From IMG/VR virus record IMGVR_UViG_3300035670_001497, positions 1-20,076 of that record: DNA of 20,076 nt, one strand, 5' to 3'. Made by a program: the position numbers and the translations under genes. The DNA is from a virus. Shown one piece after another: positions 7,888-13,482 of this stretch. How positions within the stretch are numbered: position 1 is the stretch's first letter; every line of letters starts with the position of its first letter. The notes beneath the pieces are model-generated. The model saw nothing but the letters and a program-made list of their open reading frames with translations. It did no database searches and was not told the DNA's origin.

Positions 7888-8097
7888 TTAAATGTATCCT
7901 CTGTTGTAAGCTCTTCTGTTTTTTTCCTCTTGAGCAACCTCAAGTAATGCAGAAAACTGCAACGCCGATTGAAGATCCTCTCGGTGCAGGTATCGAATGT
8001 GTTCGTCCAGCAACCATATTTCTCGTGTTAATTCTTCGTCCGTTAAACACGCAACACTCTTTCGATATGTTTTTTCTGTTGATCTATCTATATTCAT
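7888..8097 (-). CDS. Hypothetical protein, 69 aa
   Basis: The start is decided by a near-perfect Shine-Dalgarno, AAGGAGGT, with about seven bases before the ATG. A GTG two codons upstream is too close to it. The protein is a short, charged, helical polypeptide (MNIDRSTEKTYRK, LTDEELTREIWLLDEHIRYL), possibly dimeric. No family is recognised. Its Shine-Dalgarno is embedded in the Glu-Gly-Gly codons of the overlapping 59-residue gene upstream. Confidence 0.75.
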   Translation of the reverse strand: MNIDRSTEKTYRKSVACLTDEELTREIWLLDEHIRYLHREDLQSALQFSALLEVAQEEKNRRAYNRGYI

Positions 8098-8263
8098 TTT
8101 CACAACCTCCTTCTAGTTCCATAGACAAACAATCAAGAAAAAAGGAAAGTCGATCAAGATCTTTTTTGGGCAATACCATAGAAACCTGTTTGTTGTCAGA
8201 AAAACATATGGTAATTTCTACCAGATGGGATGATACCACTTTATAGTCTATACTGGATATCAT
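8084..8263 (-). CDS. Small hypothetical protein, 59 aa
   Basis: A 59-codon frame starts with ATG one base after the stop of the upstream gene (TAG-T-ATG), the same junction seen elsewhere in this genome. It fills what would otherwise be a gap of about 160 bases. It overlaps the next gene by 14 bases, and its codons for E-G-G carry that gene's Shine-Dalgarno. The protein has a beta-like first half (VVSSHLVEITICFSDNKQV) and a helical second half (PKKDLDRLSFFLDCLSMELE). No family is recognised. The packing is the main argument that it is real. Confidence 0.7.
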   Translation of the reverse strand: MISSIDYKVVSSHLVEITICFSDNKQVSMVLPKKDLDRLSFFLDCLSMELEGGCENEYR

Positions 8264-8264
8264 A

Positions 8265-8684
8265 CTATCCCATGGTCAATTTTACCCAATAGTTTGAACG
8301 AACACACAACCAAAATAGTGCGGTACCTTGAATATAAAATTGTCCTGGATTACCAGGTGCCGTAACGCTTGCGGGTTGAGCCGTAACTTCTGATAAACTA
8401 AAACCCGAATTAGAACCTAAACTTTCTACAATATCTTCCATGGCAGCAATCATGTCAACAATCGCCTGATAATTCATGGGCTGTGTTGTTGGCACCGGCA
8501 TGTTTTGTCTTATGGCAGCAGCATCCTGGTCTGTTAAAACACCCTTTGCTTTCCATTGACTAATTACACTTTCTGTTAAATTGCTAGAGTTTGTTTGAGC
8601 CGTAGCCGAGGCTGTTGCTAAAGTCTGCAATTCACCTTTAACAATCGCTGCTTTTGTCAGAAAAGTGGCTTTAGGGTCAGTCAT
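8265..8684 (-). CDS. Hypothetical protein with phage-fibre-like C-terminal motif, 139 aa
   Basis: The first hundred residues are Ala/Thr/Gln-rich and helical (LQTLATASATAQTNSSNL, TDQDAAAIRQNM). The last 35 (SVTAPGNPGQ, then an aromatic LFWLCVRSNYWVKL) resemble the short terminal domain of many phage fibre and neck proteins, usually of the form PGxxGQ...LYVCVxTNTWxR. It could therefore be a virion-attached protein, although it sits outside the baseplate cluster. No Shine-Dalgarno is visible, and a promoter's -10 box lies six bases before the ATG. Confidence 0.75.
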   Translation of the reverse strand: MTDPKATFLTKAAIVKGELQTLATASATAQTNSSNLTESVISQWKAKGVLTDQDAAAIRQNMPVPTTQPMNYQAIVDMIAAMEDIVESLGSNSGFSLSEVTAQPASVTAPGNPGQFYIQGTALFWLCVRSNYWVKLTMG

Positions 8685-8690
8685 ACAGAT

Positions 8691-8718
8691 ACAATATCAT
8701 GTTGCTATTAATTGTCAA
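8691..8718 (-). promoter_or_regulatory. Sigma70-like promoter directly before an ATG (leaderless candidate)
   Basis: Minus-strand TTGACA (8718-8713) and TATTGT (8696-8691) are 16 bases apart. The ATG of the 139-residue gene begins six bases after the -10 box, so transcription would start at or next to the A of ATG. The -35 overlaps the last codons of the upstream gene. Confidence 0.5.
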
Positions 8719-8935
8719 ACTTTTTAATACAAATTCCACTAAGAATGTTTACTTTGGCATTTATGGCTCTGCTCAATACACTTTCGGCAGTATCTTTTGT
8801 TCCAGTTCTTGTGCCAAAATTTAATGCAGTTCTGAGTTTAACTAGGTCGTGGATTTCACTTACTAAAGTCCAAATATCCGAATCGATTAGTCGCTCGTCT
8901 GCTCCTGTTTGCTCGGTTTTCTTTTCCTTTGTCAT
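8708..8935 (-). CDS. Hypothetical protein, 75 aa
   Basis: It starts one base after the upstream stop (TAA-T-ATG) with AGGAG six bases before the ATG. The N-terminus is charged (MTKEKKTEQTGADERLIDSD), followed by helices (IWTLVSEIHDLVKLRTALNF) and an alanine/asparagine helix. No family is recognised. It is coupled to the YIYWPNR-type gene upstream. Confidence 0.72.
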   Translation of the reverse strand: MTKEKKTEQTGADERLIDSDIWTLVSEIHDLVKLRTALNFGTRTGTKDTAESVLSRAINAKVNILSGICIKKFDN

Positions 8936-8936
8936 A

Positions 8937-9221
8937 TTAGCTCCTAGTAAGTTTTAATATCTTTTCAATTTGTGATTCGATTGGTGCTTTTCTGTTTGGC
9001 CAATAAATGTATTCTTTGTCTGAGGTCTTAATCAACTTAACCAGAAACGGCACAATTAACTTTTCAAGCTCTCGCAATTTTGCTTTGTATGCTTCAACTG
9101 TTTGTTCACTTTCGTTAATAACAGAATTGTATTCTTCTTCACTGACGGCAGAAAAACCAAAGTCATCTTCTGCGCCAAGATATTCACTAAGAACTGCTTT
9201 TAAATCAAATTCATCTGACAT
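8937..9221 (-). CDS. Conserved T4-like phage protein with YIYWPNR motif, 94 aa
   Basis: An acidic N-terminus with FGFSAVSEEEY is followed by a helix (LRELEKLIVPFLVKLIKT) and the sequence KEYIYWPNR, then a final helix. I associate FGF-x-A-x-x-E-E and YI-x-WPNR with a small uncharacterised family common in cyanophage and other marine T4-like genomes, which supports the phage type. Its function is unknown. AGGAAA serves as Shine-Dalgarno and includes the end of the upstream stop codon. Confidence 0.8.
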   Translation of the reverse strand: MSDEFDLKAVLSEYLGAEDDFGFSAVSEEEYNSVINESEQTVEAYKAKLRELEKLIVPFLVKLIKTSDKEYIYWPNRKAPIESQIEKILKLTRS

Positions 9222-9230
9222 AACATTTTC

Positions 9231-9416
9231 CTACAACTCAAATGTAAATAGGTGAATACCATGCGAGCTAATGTCTATTGGCTTAACCTTTGGATCTTTT
9301 TCATATAGCTCAATGATAATAAAACCGTTTCCGTTTCTACCGTCTTCCAAACCTCCACCTAGACCAAATGCAATAAACATCGCACATAGTGTGTAGCTAA
9401 TAATTTTATTTACCAT
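9231..9416 (-). CDS. Small secreted or membrane-anchored protein, 61 aa
   Basis: Residues 1-20 (MVNKIISYTLCAMFIAFGLG) are a basic start plus a hydrophobic segment, like a signal peptide or N-terminal anchor. The rest is polar with alternating beta-like segments (GNGFIIIELYEKDP, HGIHLFTFEL). It overlaps the upstream coiled-coil gene by eleven bases and has only a weak AAGG before the ATG. It could be an exported or inner-membrane phage protein. No family is recognised. Confidence 0.65.
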   Translation of the reverse strand: MVNKIISYTLCAMFIAFGLGGGLEDGRNGNGFIIIELYEKDPKVKPIDISSHGIHLFTFEL

Positions 9417-9774
9417 GTTTTTCTGCCTTTCTTACTGGATCAAATGGTGTGTTAAATTTATCCAACTGTGCATGTAGTGCCCGAAATTTTGCAAGCTCAA
9501 CTGCCCGATGGACTTCTGCGCCTATTAAATTTTGCCTAAGGTTATTTAATTGCTCCCGCAAATGCTGTAAATCTGCTCGTGTTAGTGTAGTTTCGATGCC
9601 TGCATTTTCCATTCGTGAACAAACAGCTTCTCTATTTCTAATACCAGTTTTTAGCTTAACAATTTCCTTAATTAATGACTTTCTTGATTGTGTATTTTCT
9701 TGAAGTGCCTGTCCAATTTGAGTAATGGCTTTTCGCACATTCTCAACTATCTCTCTATGTGGTCTGATTTTCAT
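9406..9774 (-). CDS. Predicted coiled-coil protein, 122 aa
   Basis: Almost the whole length has heptad-like spacing of Leu/Ile/Val with many charged residues (residues about 10-50 and 65-105), so a long coiled coil or helical hairpin is likely. A strong GGAGGC precedes the ATG, coded within the last codons of the upstream gene, and the ATG overlaps that gene's stop (ATGA). No family is recognised. Confidence 0.75.
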   Translation of the reverse strand: MKIRPHREIVENVRKAITQIGQALQENTQSRKSLIKEIVKLKTGIRNREAVCSRMENAGIETTLTRADLQHLREQLNNLRQNLIGAEVHRAVELAKFRALHAQLDKFNTPFDPVRKAEKHGK

Positions 9775-10142
9775 ATCTTGCCTCCTGTTGTGTGATGAGA
9801 AAGACCCATTTGGACTCTATGAATACAGTGTGTGTTTTGCGGATTTTGAGATTTACAGGTAGGACAAATTGTTTCGCTTGTGGTCTTATCAGCATAGGTA
9901 TAAACTGGATGTGCTGGATAACCAAGCAAGTGGTTGCCATGATTGTTTGCGTGATAGTGATATGGGTCGTATGAATAACACTGCTGGCGCTTCTCTTCAA
10001 GCAAAACTAATAGTAGTTGAAAAATTCCTCGTGAAAGATTGGCATCACTAAAACTTAGGTCGTCGCTTTTTGGCAAAGACTCACACTTTTTTAGTATCCA
10101 GGATTCTATTCTGTTAATTTCTTCTATTGATAATTTTGACAT
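9771..10142 (-). CDS. Hypothetical protein with CxxC and His-rich region, 123 aa
   Basis: The ATG three codons after a GTG was chosen. The N-terminal half is helical (SIEEINRIESWILKKC, GIFQLLLVLLEEKRQQ). Residues 58-71 are rich in His/Tyr (YDPYHYHANNHGNH). C93-x2-C96, C106 and H108 could form a zinc site. No family is recognised. There is no Shine-Dalgarno, but TATAGT lies seven bases before the ATG, directly after the tRNA gene. The message may start there, or it may be cut from the tRNA transcript by RNase P/3' processing. Confidence 0.7.
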   Translation of the reverse strand: MSKLSIEEINRIESWILKKCESLPKSDDLSFSDANLSRGIFQLLLVLLEEKRQQCYSYDPYHYHANNHGNHLLGYPAHPVYTYADKTTSETICPTCKSQNPQNTHCIHRVQMGLSHHTTGGKI

Positions 10143-10149
10143 ACAACAC

Positions 10150-10155
10150 ACTATA
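10150..10155 (-). promoter_or_regulatory. Possible -10 box seven bases before the ATG
   Basis: Minus-strand TATAGT matches the -10 consensus at five of six bases, but no good -35 is seen 16-18 bases upstream, where the tRNA 3' half lies. The call is weak. Confidence 0.3.
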
Positions 10156-10159
10156 AACT

Positions 10160-10235
10160 TGGAGCCATCTGTAGGATTCGAACCAACGACCTACGGTTTA
10201 CAAAACCGTTGCTCTACCAACTGAGCTAAGATGGC
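10160..10235 (-). tRNA. tRNA-Thr (anticodon UGU)
   Basis: A complete 76-base cloverleaf with encoded CCA. The acceptor stem is GCCATCT/AGATGGC, the D stem GCTC/GAGC, and the anticodon stem ACGGT/ACCGT around loop TTTGTAA, giving anticodon TGT (reads ACA, threonine). The T loop is TTCGAAT. Oddities: a T-T mismatch at the middle of the T stem and U at the discriminator position, where bacterial tRNA-Thr usually has A. The gene overlaps the end of the upstream protein gene by ten bases. ACA is common in the A+T-rich late genes here, so it may serve late translation. Confidence 0.95.
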
Positions 10236-10678
10236 GCTCGCATTATTTTATCCAAACACTCTAACATCCACCAATGCCAGGTATCAACTTCATAATTATG
10301 CTGCACTCCTGAACCATTTGCAACAAAAACTTTCTGCTCAATGTCTTTATACGGATTCAGTTTAAGATCCAATGTTTTATTAAAATGCTGTTGTATTAGT
10401 CCTGCAACTTTTCTGGCTGCTTGTTCATATGAGTCTTTAGGAAACGCTTCACGATTGTATTTTAAACCAGATGAGCGAATAGAAAATACGACCGTTTTGT
10501 TGTCGCTGTCAATAAAGTTTAGGTTAGGCTCTGTTGCCTCAACAAACTTTAATTCCTGTTGATTGGTATTCCATTTTGCAATAGAACCATATTGACCCGT
10601 TAAACTACTCATATCTTCCGGACTTATCCACAGTGAATCAAGTTCGTCAAGAGATTTTGCTACTTTAGGATCTGTCAT
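10226..10678 (-). CDS. Hypothetical protein, 150 aa, overlapping the tRNA
   Basis: It starts at the ATG two bases after the upstream stop; a GTG four codons earlier is less likely. It is an alpha/beta protein of mixed charge with a strand pair (NKTVVFSIRSSGLKYN), a helix (EQAARKVAGLIQQHF) and a tryptophan-containing end (VDTWHWWMLECLDKIM). No family is recognised. Its last three codons, including the TAG, are the first ten bases of the tRNA-Thr acceptor strand, so the ribosome and the tRNA-processing machinery share this sequence. Confidence 0.75.
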   Translation of the reverse strand: MTDPKVAKSLDELDSLWISPEDMSSLTGQYGSIAKWNTNQQELKFVEATEPNLNFIDSDNKTVVFSIRSSGLKYNREAFPKDSYEQAARKVAGLIQQHFNKTLDLKLNPYKDIEQKVFVANGSGVQHNYEVDTWHWWMLECLDKIMRAPS

Positions 10679-10680
10679 AA

Positions 10681-11259
10681 TTACGTCCACATAAAACCAC
10701 GATACTTAATTACTTTGTTTAACATCTCAGTATCCTCTTTCTCATACTGTTGTTCAATTTTAACTGTGCGTTTTATTAATTTGTCTGCAACTTTATCGTG
10801 TGATTCCCAATTAAGCGCACCAGGATTATTGTTTGCATACTCTGTAAGCCCTGAAGCAACATCAGGATCAACTCTGTTTGGTCTAATGTCTTTCCACCAC
10901 AAATACACTTCACGGATTGCTTTTGGCGCATCACTTGGATTTTTAACAAGATCACAATATGTTTCTTCAAGCATCTTTAGGTGACGCAAACCCAATTCAC
11001 GATTGCGATAGACTTCATCACTTCGGAGAAAAAACGGCAACTTAAAATTAATTCTTTGTCGTAGTGTGTACGGAGAATCTAACTCCATAAATGCACACTC
11101 AATTTCAACAAAGTCAACCACAAGCTGCATAACTGCATACAACAAGATTGTGTCCTTGTCCCAATAGTTGGGTGACAAGTCTCGTATTTTAAGAACGTTG
11201 TATCTTTTAGTGGTGCGAAACGCAACCCAATCTAGTGCCTTGCGGAGTGTGTATATCAT
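10681..11259 (-). CDS. Conserved phage hypothetical protein, 192 aa
   Basis: A helical, charged protein with two notable blocks: WDKDTILLYAVMQLVVDFVE (residues about 33-52) and EVYLWWKDIRPNRVDP (about 117-132). The pattern DxD-x-LL-x2-MQ-L-V-DFVE recalls an uncharacterised phage family in which an acidic helix follows a dense hydrophobic helix. No enzymatic motif is evident. The Shine-Dalgarno is weak (AGGCT). It follows the tiny 29-residue membrane gene by 16 bases. Confidence 0.8.
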   Translation of the reverse strand: MIYTLRKALDWVAFRTTKRYNVLKIRDLSPNYWDKDTILLYAVMQLVVDFVEIECAFMELDSPYTLRQRINFKLPFFLRSDEVYRNRELGLRHLKMLEETYCDLVKNPSDAPKAIREVYLWWKDIRPNRVDPDVASGLTEYANNNPGALNWESHDKVADKLIKRTVKIEQQYEKEDTEMLNKVIKYRGFMWT

Positions 11260-11275
11260 AATTTAGCCTATAAAG

Positions 11276-11365
11276 TTATCGTGCTCCTAGTGATACTAGC
11301 ACAATTACAAGAACGGTTGCAACAAAAGACACAAACATATTACCAGCTTCAATCATCAAGAACAT
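11276..11365 (-). CDS. Tiny single-pass membrane protein, 29 aa
   Basis: A 29-codon frame with an excellent Shine-Dalgarno (GGAGGA, about five bases before the ATG). Residues about 10-26 (NMFVSFVATVLVIVLVSLG) are a single hydrophobic span with a short acidic N-terminus and a terminal arginine, suggesting N-out/C-in insertion by the positive-inside rule. It fills the gap between two accepted genes on the same strand. Phages often encode such peptides, but the function is unknown. Confidence 0.68.
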   Translation of the reverse strand: MFLMIEAGNMFVSFVATVLVIVLVSLGAR

Positions 11366-11401
11366 ATAATCCTCCAAACACAAAAATGGGTATATATGCC
11401 A

Positions 11402-11632
11402 CTATGCTAGTAGGTCATCTTCGCTGCCTGTATCAATCCATGCAGAAAAGTTCAAGCACAAAAACGAGACCTCGATGTTTCTAAAATAGTCGCCCACAAA
11501 AAACACTTCGTCAGCATATGGATTTTTAATGGACACTTTTGGCACTAGCTTCCACTGGAGTGGATTAAAAGTAAGAGTTAATTTGGCTCCACTAAATTTA
11601 GCTGTTAGCTTAATTCTATCAATCATCTTCAT
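11402..11632 (-). CDS. Hypothetical protein, 76 aa
   Basis: The start overlaps the upstream stop (ATGA), with GGAG eight bases before it. The first half is beta-rich and basic (IKLTAKFSGAKLTLTFNP, WKLVPKVSIKNP), the second half more hydrophobic (YFRNIEVSFLCLNFSAWID) with an acidic end. No family is recognised. Confidence 0.7.
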   Translation of the reverse strand: MKMIDRIKLTAKFSGAKLTLTFNPLQWKLVPKVSIKNPYADEVFFVGDYFRNIEVSFLCLNFSAWIDTGSEDDLLA

Positions 11633-11877
11633 ACACTAGTCTCCGCTTTATGTATATCTACCACGCTCATCCAATCTCGCTCATCACACTCATGACCAAG
11701 ATTTCCAAACCGCTCTCTATGCTCTAAAATCTCTCGCACAATCAATTCACGATCTCCCTCGCTAAGAGAGTTCCAAACTCGATGAATTTCTTGCACAACA
11801 GAACCTACAACGTAAGTACGCCTACCAAGAGCATATCGAAACGCACAAATTAAAATAGTATGATCATACTTCATCAT
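11629..11877 (-). CDS. Conserved phage protein (CAFRYALGRRTYV type), 82 aa
   Basis: The ATG two codons after a GTG has AGGGTG at suitable distance and is preferred. The block ILICAFRYALGRRTYVVGSV followed by W-x2-LS and a REI helix is typical of a small phage/plasmid family that I have seen in many tailed phages, with no known function. The end contains HECDERDW, possibly metal-binding. It overlaps the upstream tiny membrane gene by 14 bases. Confidence 0.82.
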   Translation of the reverse strand: MMKYDHTILICAFRYALGRRTYVVGSVVQEIHRVWNSLSEGDRELIVREILEHRERFGNLGHECDERDWMSVVDIHKAETSV

Positions 11878-11956
11878 CGTCACACCCTATTCCAAATAAA
11901 GTGGCAATTATTAGCGCCATAACAAGAAAGTTTAACAACAGCACTTCAGCAAGCAT
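11864..11956 (-). CDS. Tiny single-pass membrane protein with acidic tail, 30 aa
   Basis: A 30-codon frame with GGAG seven bases before the ATG. Residues 5-24 (VLLLNFLVMALIIATLFGIG) form one hydrophobic span, followed by C-D-D-D-E-V. The GIGC before the acidic tail is not a good lipobox. It fills the gap between genes and overlaps the next start, as a coupled gene would. Function unknown. Confidence 0.66.
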   Translation of the reverse strand: MLAEVLLLNFLVMALIIATLFGIGCDDDEV

Positions 11957-11974
11957 AAAACAACTCCATTAATA

Positions 11975-12232
11975 CTAAAAAGTATCGTTGGCAGCCATCT
12001 TATCCAAGATGGGCTTTAAATGGCGAAACACATCTGCTGCCTCACGTTCAGAAAGTTTAAGATGGTTTAGCTGAGCCATAGCACAAAGTCCACTAACAAA
12101 ACCTCTAGTAATAAGTATTTGCTCATAGTGCTTGACGCCACGTTTTTGAATGTTGCGCTCAAGGTGCTCACTAATTACATCAACTGCGTGGTGTGCTCGT
12201 TCACTCAATTTTGGAGTCTGTCGTCGTGCCAT
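11975..12232 (-). CDS. Hypothetical helical protein, 85 aa
   Basis: AAAGGA precedes the ATG by about eight bases and lies over the upstream stop. The protein is basic and helical throughout (MARRQTPKLSERAHHAVDVI, LKLSEREAADVFRHLKPIL), possibly nucleic-acid binding from its positive N-terminus. No family is recognised. Confidence 0.72.
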   Translation of the reverse strand: MARRQTPKLSERAHHAVDVISEHLERNIQKRGVKHYEQILITRGFVSGLCAMAQLNHLKLSEREAADVFRHLKPILDKMAANDTF

Positions 12233-12236
12233 ATGT

Positions 12237-12512
12237 TTAGTCCTTTAGTTCTGTGAGTAGTTGTGTGTTTTCTTCTACAACACTATCAAGCGCATCTTGG
12301 AAACTTTGTCTAGCTTCTGTAAGATACTCGGGTTCTGCAACCCTACTGTACTGTTCTGCTGCATTTAGTATAGCATCTGTAATCGTTGCAACATCTTTCA
12401 AAAACGTAGGGCACACAATTACACTATCTGCTGTGCTTCGTAAGACACCAGCGGACCTTGTGTGTAGCTGTGCAATAGCCACTCTGCTGAATAGTTTAGC
12501 TCTATCGATCAT
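12237..12512 (-). CDS. Hypothetical helical protein, 91 aa
   Basis: The start has AAGG about ten bases upstream. The protein is helical, with the pattern RVAIAQLHTRSAG and a long acidic C-terminal helix (EARQSFQDALDSVVEENTQL). No motif is recognised. It is spaced four bases from its neighbour on each side. Confidence 0.7.
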   Translation of the reverse strand: MIDRAKLFSRVAIAQLHTRSAGVLRSTADSVIVCPTFLKDVATITDAILNAAEQYSRVAEPEYLTEARQSFQDALDSVVEENTQLLTELKD

Positions 12513-12516
12513 ATTG

Positions 12517-12753
12517 TTAAACCTTCTGAATCTTTTCTAAGATGTTTTGTATTGCAAGTGCCACATTTGGGCGCTGCACTACGGCACTAAAGTTCGTGTT
12601 TGCTTGTATAAGGTCAAGTTCTTCCCTAATTATGTTTACAATCCTTTCGTGTGCTGCTTCATAGCCAGCAAGATAGTTTCCACAGTCTTGCTTGCTTACA
12701 AAACCTGCTGTATTGATACAGTGCTCTTCTGCCAGTTCAAGCGGATTTTTCAT
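12517..12753 (-). CDS. Hypothetical protein, 78 aa
   Basis: A strong GGAGG lies six bases before the ATG. The protein is helical with an early cysteine pair (EEHCINTAGFVSKQDC), then YLAGYEAAHERIVNIIREEL, a pattern often seen in phage proteins of unknown role that read G-Y-E-A. It overlaps the end of the upstream zinc-ribbon gene by 17 bases. Confidence 0.72.
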   Translation of the reverse strand: MKNPLELAEEHCINTAGFVSKQDCGNYLAGYEAAHERIVNIIREELDLIQANTNFSAVVQRPNVALAIQNILEKIQKV

Positions 12754-12958
12754 CTGTTACCTCCACAACTTCACTTAAATCTTGTATGTTCTCTATCGTA
12801 CCTCCACGACGGAGATATGATGTACCACCGTCTACAAATATGCTCTCGCACGAACACATTACAAAGTCATGACGGTGCTTGCTTTCAATTATGTCGTTAC
12901 ACTTTAAGCAACGAGCACGATTGGATACGATTACTGTTTTGACTCGATTGTTTATCAT
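12737..12958 (-). CDS. Zinc-ribbon protein (IESKHRHDF / FVDGG type), 73 aa
   Basis: C17-x2-C20 and C35-x-C37 frame the strongly conserved block IIESKHRHDF and FVDGGTSYLRRGG. I recognise this as a widespread phage/bacterial domain of unknown function (I believe Pfam DUF7695, from memory). A zinc ribbon is a safe structural guess; binding partners are unknown. There is no Shine-Dalgarno; the -10 box of a strong promoter lies six bases before the ATG, so the mRNA is probably leaderless. It is the first gene of a ten-plus gene unit. Confidence 0.85.
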   Translation of the reverse strand: MINNRVKTVIVSNRARCLKCNDIIESKHRHDFVMCSCESIFVDGGTSYLRRGGTIENIQDLSEVVEVTDEKSA

Positions 12959-12964
12959 ATATTA

Positions 12965-12993
12965 ATGTTACACTATAGGGTTCTGGATGTCAA
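12965..12993 (-). promoter_or_regulatory. Strong sigma70-like promoter, leaderless candidate
   Basis: Minus-strand TTGACA (12993-12988, perfect -35) and TAACAT (12970-12965) are 17 bases apart. The ATG of the zinc-ribbon gene follows the -10 by six bases. The box TATAGT also occurs between them but at poor spacing. Confidence 0.65.
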
Positions 12994-13002
12994 TCACAAA
13001 AA

Positions 13003-13079
13003 GGAAGGGGGTCGTTTTTGGATGCTGGCGGATTTTGGAGAACATTTTTTGGAATCAGTTTTCAAAATTGGAAGGGGGT
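13003..13079. repeat. Direct repeat GGAAGGGGGT, 67 bases apart
   Basis: GGAAGGGGGT occurs at 13003-13012 and 13070-13079, each followed by a TC/TTG-TTTT-like tract. The first copy lies nine bases upstream of the -35 of the minus-strand promoter, the position of an activator or operator site. Confidence 0.6.
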
Positions 13080-13183
13080 TGCTTTTTATATGTCTGTTTG
13101 GAAGTTACAATTCGATTGATTGTTCATTCCGTTCCAAAATATAAAAACACATTTACGCACACACTGGAATCCCCAAAGTATTT

Positions 13184-13211
13184 AAAAATATAGGCCTCCA
13201 CTAAGTGGTGG
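13184..13211 (-). terminator. Weak terminator-like hairpin after the 92-aa gene
   Basis: Reading leftward, CC-A-CCAC, loop TTA, GTGG-A-GG forms a short interrupted stem over the stop codon, followed within a few bases by a run of five T. The stem is short, so efficiency is doubtful. Confidence 0.35.
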
Positions 13212-13479
13212 TAAACCAGGCCCTAACAAGGTAGTAGGTAACTCCAGGATAATTTACAGGAGTGCTTACTGTATTTTGAATAACAACCCTGGTTGCTTGC
13301 GGTATCTTTATGCGCACTGCTCTAAGAGTTGCTCGGTGTTTTGCTCTATTATATGCTCCTGTGGGTACTAACAGGGAGGTAAAACCTTCGGTTGTGGTTT
13401 CCCAACTGATTTGGCACACCTTTCCAGGATCGGTGGTCTCATTGAATACAAGTTGTTTTAGTGTATCTGTCAGGGACAT
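13201..13479 (-). CDS. Hypothetical beta-rich protein, 92 aa
   Basis: It starts three bases after the upstream stop and has no Shine-Dalgarno, so it probably depends on coupling. The sequence is rich in Thr/Val with alternating strands (CQISWETTTEGFTSLLVP, TRVVIQNTVSTPVNYPGV, YYLVRAWFTTT), which would suit a small capsid or tail surface protein, but this is only a composition argument. No family is recognised. It is the last gene of its unit. Confidence 0.65.
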   Translation of the reverse strand: MSLTDTLKQLVFNETTDPGKVCQISWETTTEGFTSLLVPTGAYNRAKHRATLRAVRIKIPQATRVVIQNTVSTPVNYPGVTYYLVRAWFTTT

Positions 13480-13482
13480 GGG

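Larger units (their letters stand above)
12959..13200. other. Gene-free interval with promoter and repeats
   Basis: This 240-base gap holds no convincing gene. Frames here (for example a 68-codon plus-strand frame) lack a Shine-Dalgarno and any familiar motif. On the minus strand it contains a promoter at its left end. The plus strand has several GGA/GGAA boxes preceded by T-runs and a ten-base direct repeat. A terminator-like hairpin lies at the right end. Confidence 0.7.

Noticed and set aside
8453-8490. TTGACA followed by GATATT inside the 139-residue gene
   Set aside because: Within a coding region, moderate -10 match, and no gene start in the right place downstream.
12970-12980. Plus-strand CACTATAGGG, identical to the core of the T7 RNA polymerase promoter
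   Set aside because: Only the ten bases of the initiation part match; the upstream recognition half does not, there is no gene downstream on that strand and no single-subunit RNA polymerase is seen here.
12987-13193. 68-codon plus-strand frame in the 13.0-kb gap
   Set aside because: No Shine-Dalgarno, no familiar motif, opposite to all neighbours, and it covers the promoter and repeats.
13159-13200. Possible CRISPR-like or iteron array suggested by repeated GGA boxes
   Set aside because: Boxes are short, irregularly spaced and not flanked by identical repeats with unique spacers.
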